From positions 1,860,001 to 1,924,000 of the forward strand of contig NZ_CP040504.1 of the NCBI RefSeq assembly GCF_005886145.1: a stretch of 64,000 bases of DNA. The letters run 5' to 3'. Positions 60,261 to 64,000 of this stretch are shown in pieces. The notes beneath the pieces were generated by a model that was given only the letters and a program-made list of their open reading frames with translations, was not told where the DNA came from and ran no database searches. The DNA comes from Neisseria sp. oral taxon 014 str. F0314 (GTDB taxonomy: Bacteria > Pseudomonadota > Gammaproteobacteria > Burkholderiales > Neisseriaceae). A program made the position numbers and the translations under genes. Position 1 is the first letter of the stretch. Each line of letters begins with the position of its first letter.

Positions 60261-60839
60261 TTACGCGTTTGCCTGCCCGTCTGCACGGTCTTGTGCGGTT
60301 TCCTGCATGATGTACTGTGAGAAGGCGAGCAGGTTGTCGAAGATTTGGGTGTTTTCGGGCAGCTCGTTTTCGTGTTCGGACAAGGTTTTCTTGCCTTTGC
60401 CGGTCAGTACCAGCGCAGATTTGCCGCCGGCGGCGTCGACGGCTTGCAGGTCGCGCAGGCTGTCGCCGACCAGCCAGGTTTCGGCAGGGTCGGCTTTGAA
60501 GCGTTCGAGGATGTCGCAAATCATGCCGGGTTTGGGTTTGCGGCAGTCGCAGTTGTCGGCGGCAGTGTGCGGGCAGAACCAGATGCCGTCGATGGCGCCG
60601 CCCGCCTGTACGGCGAGGCGGTGCATTTTGGCGTGCATTTCGGTCAGGTCTTGGACGGTGAAGTATTTGCGGCCGATGCCGGATTGGTTGGTGGCGACGG
60701 CGACGGTGTAACCTGCCTGGGTGAGGAAGGCGATGGCGTCCATGCTGCCTTCTATGGGTATCCATTCGTCGGCGGATTTGACGAAGTCGTCGCGGTCTTG
60801 GTTGATGACGCCGTCGCGGTCGAGGATGATGAGTTTCAT
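60261..60839 (-). CDS. gmhB: D-glycero-D-manno-heptose 1,7-bisphosphate 7-phosphatase GmhB
   Basis: HAD phosphatase of ADP-heptose synthesis for the lipooligosaccharide core. 192 residues. Nucleophile motif LDRDGVIN with Asp7 and Asp9, ATNQSGIGRKYF near 49-60, zinc-binding CPHTAADNCDCRKP near 89-102 with Cys and His ligands, and LVGDSLRDLQA near 122-132. The C-terminal extension (ENTQIFDNLLAFSQYIMQE) is slightly longer than usual. It supplies the donor used by heptosyltransferases such as the one at 3116-4186. Confidence 0.92.
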   Translation of the reverse strand: MKLIILDRDGVINQDRDDFVKSADEWIPIEGSMDAIAFLTQAGYTVAVATNQSGIGRKYFTVQDLTEMHAKMHRLAVQAGGAIDGIWFCPHTAADNCDCRKPKPGMICDILERFKADPAETWLVGDSLRDLQAVDAAGGKSALVLTGKGKKTLSEHENELPENTQIFDNLLAFSQYIMQETAQDRADGQANA

Positions 60840-60930
60840 GGGTGTTCCTGATGGTGGTTTTCAGACGGCCTTTGTGCCTGTTTGGGTACGGATGCCGTCT
60901 GCAAACGGATTTTTCGGGCGTTCTGTATTT

Positions 60931-61998
60931 TCAGACGGCCTCCAACATGGCGACGGTTTGGTCGATGTGGTGCTCCAAGGTCGGATTATAAGTCAAAGCC
61001 TGCATCGGGTCGGCGATTTTGTGGCGGCCCTGCTGTTTGAGTGCGGCCGCTTGGGCGACGGCCTGGGCCAGTGTTTCGGGGCGGCTGCGCGAGAAGAAAA
61101 AGCCTGCTTCATCGTTCATGACTTCGGTACAGGCCATGTTGTCGGAGAGGACGACGCGCGTGCCGCACAAGACGGATTCGACGCCGACCAGTCCGAAAGG
61201 TTCGTACAGGGACGCCATGACGGTGAAATCGACGGCGCGGTAGAGTTCGGGCATGTTTGTGCAGAAACCCAGCCCGACGACGTTTTTCATGGGGCGCGGC
61301 AGCGGCGAACCGGCGACGGCGAGTTTGACGGGCAGGTCGGTGTGTTCGAAAAAGTCCGCCAGCAAGTCCAACCCTTTGCGCTTGTGGCCGGTCGAGGGGA
61401 ACAGGAACACGGTTTCGTCGTCCCGAAAGCCGTATTTTGCACGGACGGCGGCGGTTTCATCGGGGGCGGGGCGGAAGCGGGCGGTGTCGGCGGGCGGGTG
61501 GATGACGCGGATTTTTTCGGGCGGTACGCCGTAGAGTGCGGTCAGTTCGCGCTGCATCAGGTGCGAATGTGCCATGATGGATTTGGCCGTCGCGTAGTTG
61601 CTGCGGTTGCGGCGGATGGTGAGGCGGTCGAGCAGGCCGGGCCGTTCGCCCATGTTGTGCAGATAGCCTAGGTGTGTGCCGCCGCAGACGAATATGTCGG
61701 CATGGTCGCTGGGGTTGCAGGCGACGAGCGGGACGTTTCGGCCGCGCCGCGCACGCGCAAGCTGGCGGGTGAAAAAGTAGGGGCGCAGCTTTTTGGGGAT
61801 AATCTGCTGGTTGATGCGGTGTATTTCCACCTGATTGTATTCGGGAACGGCGGGATCGGCCTGGGCGGCGTAAACGGCAATCTCTGCGCCGCGCGCACGC
61901 AGGCCGCGCACAAGGTCGAAGGTATAGCTTTCCATGCCGCCGCCGCGACGGAAACAGTTGATGGCGATGTCGGTTTTGCTTTTCTGCGTAATCTGCAT
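60931..61998 (-). CDS. glycosyltransferase family 4 protein
   Basis: 355-residue GT-B glycosyltransferase. N-terminal CFRRGGGMESYTFDLVRGLR at 15-34 (glycine loop), and C-terminal EPFGLVGVESVLCGTRVV near 260-277 with the E-x7-E motif. Similar to WaaG-like enzymes that glycosylate the lipooligosaccharide inner core, fitting the gmhB neighbour. Donor and acceptor cannot be told. The stop is DUS-derived. Possible upstream member of the gmhB-plsC transcript. Confidence 0.83.
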   Translation of the reverse strand: MQITQKSKTDIAINCFRRGGGMESYTFDLVRGLRARGAEIAVYAAQADPAVPEYNQVEIHRINQQIIPKKLRPYFFTRQLARARRGRNVPLVACNPSDHADIFVCGGTHLGYLHNMGERPGLLDRLTIRRNRSNYATAKSIMAHSHLMQRELTALYGVPPEKIRVIHPPADTARFRPAPDETAAVRAKYGFRDDETVFLFPSTGHKRKGLDLLADFFEHTDLPVKLAVAGSPLPRPMKNVVGLGFCTNMPELYRAVDFTVMASLYEPFGLVGVESVLCGTRVVLSDNMACTEVMNDEAGFFFSRSRPETLAQAVAQAAALKQQGRHKIADPMQALTYNPTLEHHIDQTVAMLEAV

Positions 61999-62025
61999 AA
62001 TCGGTATCGGTTCTTTCAGACGGCC

Positions 62026-62472
62026 TTACATGACCAGGCTGCTTTTCCATTTTTCAAAGGCCGTCTGAAAAACGGGGGCGAGTTTGGCGTAGGTTTCGGG
62101 GGAGTCTTCGACGTAGTAGAAGCCGCCGAGCGACGGGGTGTCGAGGGTGCGGACGTAGTCTTCCATAAAGGCGCCGTAGCCTTCTTCCTCGTCGTCGTAG
62201 TAATAGGAGGTGAAACTCTGGCCGAAGGGGTTGAAGTCGTCGGGCGTGAGCGCGCCGTCCATGTGTTTGAGCAGGAATTGCGCGCCGCTGAACCGGCCTT
62301 CGATCATGGCGGCGAAGTCTGCTGCGGTTTCGGGGGCGGCCTGCCAGACGGGGTTGGCCAGCCCTGCCTGCGCCGCCCATTGCCAGTACATGCCGATGTG
62401 GGTGGCGGCGTTTTCGGGCGGGAGGTTTTCGGGATAGTCTTCCTCGGTGTGGAAACGGATGTGGTCGTACAT
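62026..62472 (-). CDS. hypothetical acidic protein (DUF7832-like)
   Basis: 148 residues with no signal peptide or membrane segment and a strongly acidic, aromatic composition. It begins MYDHIRFHTEEDYPENLPPE and continues with ATHIGMYWQWAAQAGLANP, a pattern I associate with a family of small uncharacterised proteins often near contact-dependent or immunity-type genes. Near the C-terminus a DUS is read as VFQTAFE. The start at 62472 has no good ribosome binding site; the longer frame from 62574 contains a DUS. Function unknown. Confidence 0.62.
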   Translation of the reverse strand: MYDHIRFHTEEDYPENLPPENAATHIGMYWQWAAQAGLANPVWQAAPETAADFAAMIEGRFSGAQFLLKHMDGALTPDDFNPFGQSFTSYYYDDEEEGYGAFMEDYVRTLDTPSLGGFYYVEDSPETYAKLAPVFQTAFEKWKSSLVM

Positions 62473-62613
62473 GGACGGATGGCGGATGGTTCGCAATGGG
62501 GTTATTGTAACGGAAAAATGCGCGAGGCCGTCTGAAAACTGTTTATTCGGTTTTCGGACGGCCTTTGCCGGCAAGCCGGTTTGACGCTTTGCGCGGATGT
62601 TTCAGACGGCCTC

Positions 62614-63855
62614 TCAGCCTTTGAACACGGGGACGAGTTCGAGTTGGCTCAATACCTGCGCGGCGATGTTGACGACGCCGAAGAGGAAAACCCAAACCAT
62701 TAGCCCGAATCCGCCGTAAACCTTGTAGTTTTTGCCTGTGCCGAATTTTTTGCGCGAACGGTAGAGCAGCATGGCGGGGATGATGCCTGTCCAAATGGTT
62801 GCCGCCAAGCCGACGTAGCCGATGGCGGTAACGAAGCCTGTCGGGAACAGCAGGCAGGAAATCAGGGGCGGCAGGAAGGTGAGGGCGGCGGTTTTGGTGC
62901 GGCCGGACACGCTGTCGTTCCATTTGAAGATGTCGGCGATGTAGTCAAACAGGCCGAGTGTTACGCCGAGGAAGGAAGTGGCAATCGCCATGTAGGAGAA
63001 GAGGGTCAACACTTTGTCCATGCTGCCGGTTTGGGCGAATTTGGACAGGGTTTCGATGAGGACGGAGACTTGCCCTTCGGCGGCGATGACGGGGGCGAAC
63101 TCGCTGCGCGGCAAGTTGCCTTGGATGGCGATTTGCCACAGGACGTAAATCACCAGTGCGACCAGCGTGCCCGCCCAGAGGGATTTGGCCACTCTGGGCG
63201 CGTCGCCTTTAAAGTATTTGAGCAGGCTGGAAACGTTGCCGTGGAAGCCGAAGGATGCGAGGCAGACGGGCAGGGCGGTGGCGGCGTAAATCCAGTAGCT
63301 CGTGCCTGCGGGGGCTTGGGTGTCGAAGAGAACGGGCAGTTTGGCATCGGCAATCAGCCCGCCGGTTGCCCAGATGAAAGTCAGCACCATGCCGCCGATG
63401 AGGACGCTGGTGAAGCGGTCGACCAGCCGTGCCGACGCCCACACGCAGAATGCGAGGATGCCGAAGAAAACGAGTTGCCCGACGGTGAGCGAAACATCGC
63501 TTCCTACTGCGCTGCCCAGCCCTTTGGCGGTTAAGTCGCCGCCGACGAAGATGTAGGCGTAGGTGAGCAGGTATAAAACGAAGGCGACGGCAACGCCGTT
63601 GATGACGTTCCAAATCGGTCCGAGCAGGTCTTTGACCATGGTGTCGAAGCTGGCGCCGTGCGGATAGTGGGTGTTGACTTCAAGGATCATCAGGCCGCTG
63701 GAGAGCATGGAAAACCAAGTGTAGAGCAACACAATCAGCGAACCGGCAAACCAGACGCCCGACGTGGCGGTCGGGTTGGCGAGCATCCCCGCACCGATGA
63801 CCGTACCGGCGATAATCATGGCGCCGCCGAAGAGCGACGGGGTTTTGGCAGACAT
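62614..63855 (-). CDS. aromatic amino acid transporter, HAAAP family (Mtr/TyrP-like)
   Basis: 413-residue inner-membrane symporter with eleven hydrophobic segments. N-terminal GGAMIIAGTVIGAGMLANPT at 10-29 is the family signature; LPVCLASFGFHGNVSSLLKY near 195-214 and YMAIATSFLGVTLGLFDYIAD near 288-308 are typical of Mtr, TnaB and TyrP. It imports tryptophan or tyrosine with protons; which one is not decidable. The ATG follows GGGAGATAAATA. Confidence 0.88.
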   Translation of the reverse strand: MSAKTPSLFGGAMIIAGTVIGAGMLANPTATSGVWFAGSLIVLLYTWFSMLSSGLMILEVNTHYPHGASFDTMVKDLLGPIWNVINGVAVAFVLYLLTYAYIFVGGDLTAKGLGSAVGSDVSLTVGQLVFFGILAFCVWASARLVDRFTSVLIGGMVLTFIWATGGLIADAKLPVLFDTQAPAGTSYWIYAATALPVCLASFGFHGNVSSLLKYFKGDAPRVAKSLWAGTLVALVIYVLWQIAIQGNLPRSEFAPVIAAEGQVSVLIETLSKFAQTGSMDKVLTLFSYMAIATSFLGVTLGLFDYIADIFKWNDSVSGRTKTAALTFLPPLISCLLFPTGFVTAIGYVGLAATIWTGIIPAMLLYRSRKKFGTGKNYKVYGGFGLMVWVFLFGVVNIAAQVLSQLELVPVFKG

Positions 63856-63919
63856 TATTTATCTCCCTCCTACAAAAACGTGTCCGCCATTATGCCGTAA
63901 AGCGTAAGGATTAGTAAGG

Positions 63920-63951
63920 AGGCCGTCTGAAAAAATGATTTCAGACGGCCT
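63920..63951. terminator. inverted DUS pair near the right edge
   Basis: AGGCCGTCTGAA (63920-63931) and TTCAGACGGCCT (63940-63951). It probably ends a minus-strand gene that enters from the right edge. Confidence 0.6.
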
Positions 63952-64000
63952 CTTACCGTGTTATGGCTTCTTTACAGGCAGCCTTGGCGCACGGGGCTAA

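Noticed and set aside
60112..60765. 217-codon frame opposite/over gmhB
   Set aside because: Shadow of gmhB in another frame, arginine/histidine-rich as typical of out-of-frame reading in GC-rich DNA.
63972..64000. Possible 3' end of a minus-strand gene (ends SPVRQGCL-stop)
   Set aside because: Only nine codons are in the window. The DUS pair to its left suggests a gene end, but the product cannot be recognised.

Overview
The window is chromosomal DNA of a Neisseria species. It carries dozens of copies of the neisserial DNA uptake sequence (DUS), many as inverted pairs behind genes, and dRS3/NIME-type repeats. Gene content is neisserial: a type II-C Cas9, a complete mra/mur/fts cluster, NadR next to HpaC, LpxL, and GmhB beside PlsC. 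Most DUS copies read AGGCCGTCTGAA, with some AGGTCGTCTGAA and only a few ATGCCGTCTGAA. From what is known of DUS dialects this points to a commensal lineage rather than meningococcus or gonococcus. I cannot name the species.

Layout. 0-1.3 kb: 5' part of cas9 (minus) and, divergently, a tracrRNA with its own promoter, a full-length anti-repeat and an extra hairpin. 1.3-9.7 kb: avtA, a WaaQ-like heptosyltransferase, a truncated porin, a nitrilase-family hydrolase, ruvC, lpxL, a DnaQ-like exonuclease and tyrA. 9.7-16.4 kb: a small double-glycine-leader peptide between two identical DUS hairpins, a Sel1-repeat protein, a moxR/DUF58 pair, prmC, a glycine-zipper protein, then three more double-glycine-leader peptide genes in tandem. 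16.4-25.7 kb: an antiporter, slyX, lptM-lysA, cyaY, luxS, a PHP phosphoesterase, two small genes and dnaE. 25.7-30.2 kb: AraC regulator, TonB-dependent receptor and esterase, a likely siderophore-use locus. 30.3-30.5 kb: two tRNAs.

32.0-51.9 kb is the division and cell-wall (dcw) cluster: mraZ-rsmH-ftsL-ftsI-murE-[M23 lipoprotein]-[Zn-ribbon nuclease-like protein]-murF-[two small ORFs]-mraY-murD-ftsW-murG-murC-ddl-ftsQ-ftsA-ftsZ. It starts at a sigma70-type promoter overlapping 10-bp-spaced GTGGG boxes (MraZ operator), and ftsZ has an extra promoter. These genes make UDP-MurNAc-pentapeptide and lipid II and build the divisome.

52-64 kb: murU, hpaC-nadR, a thioredoxin-fold protein, a GlsB-type membrane protein, rplM-rpsI, a probable 6S RNA, zapA and a ZapB-like coiled-coil gene, gpsA, a minus-strand envelope group (glycosyltransferase, gmhB, plsC, YgjP-like protein) and an aromatic amino acid transporter.

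The least ordinary elements are the variant tracrRNA, the double-glycine peptide genes (nearly identical leaders on diverged mature parts, one copy with ACG where ATG is expected), the nuclease-like gene inside the dcw cluster, and an unassigned structured, terminator-ended intergenic segment near 7.6-7.8 kb.
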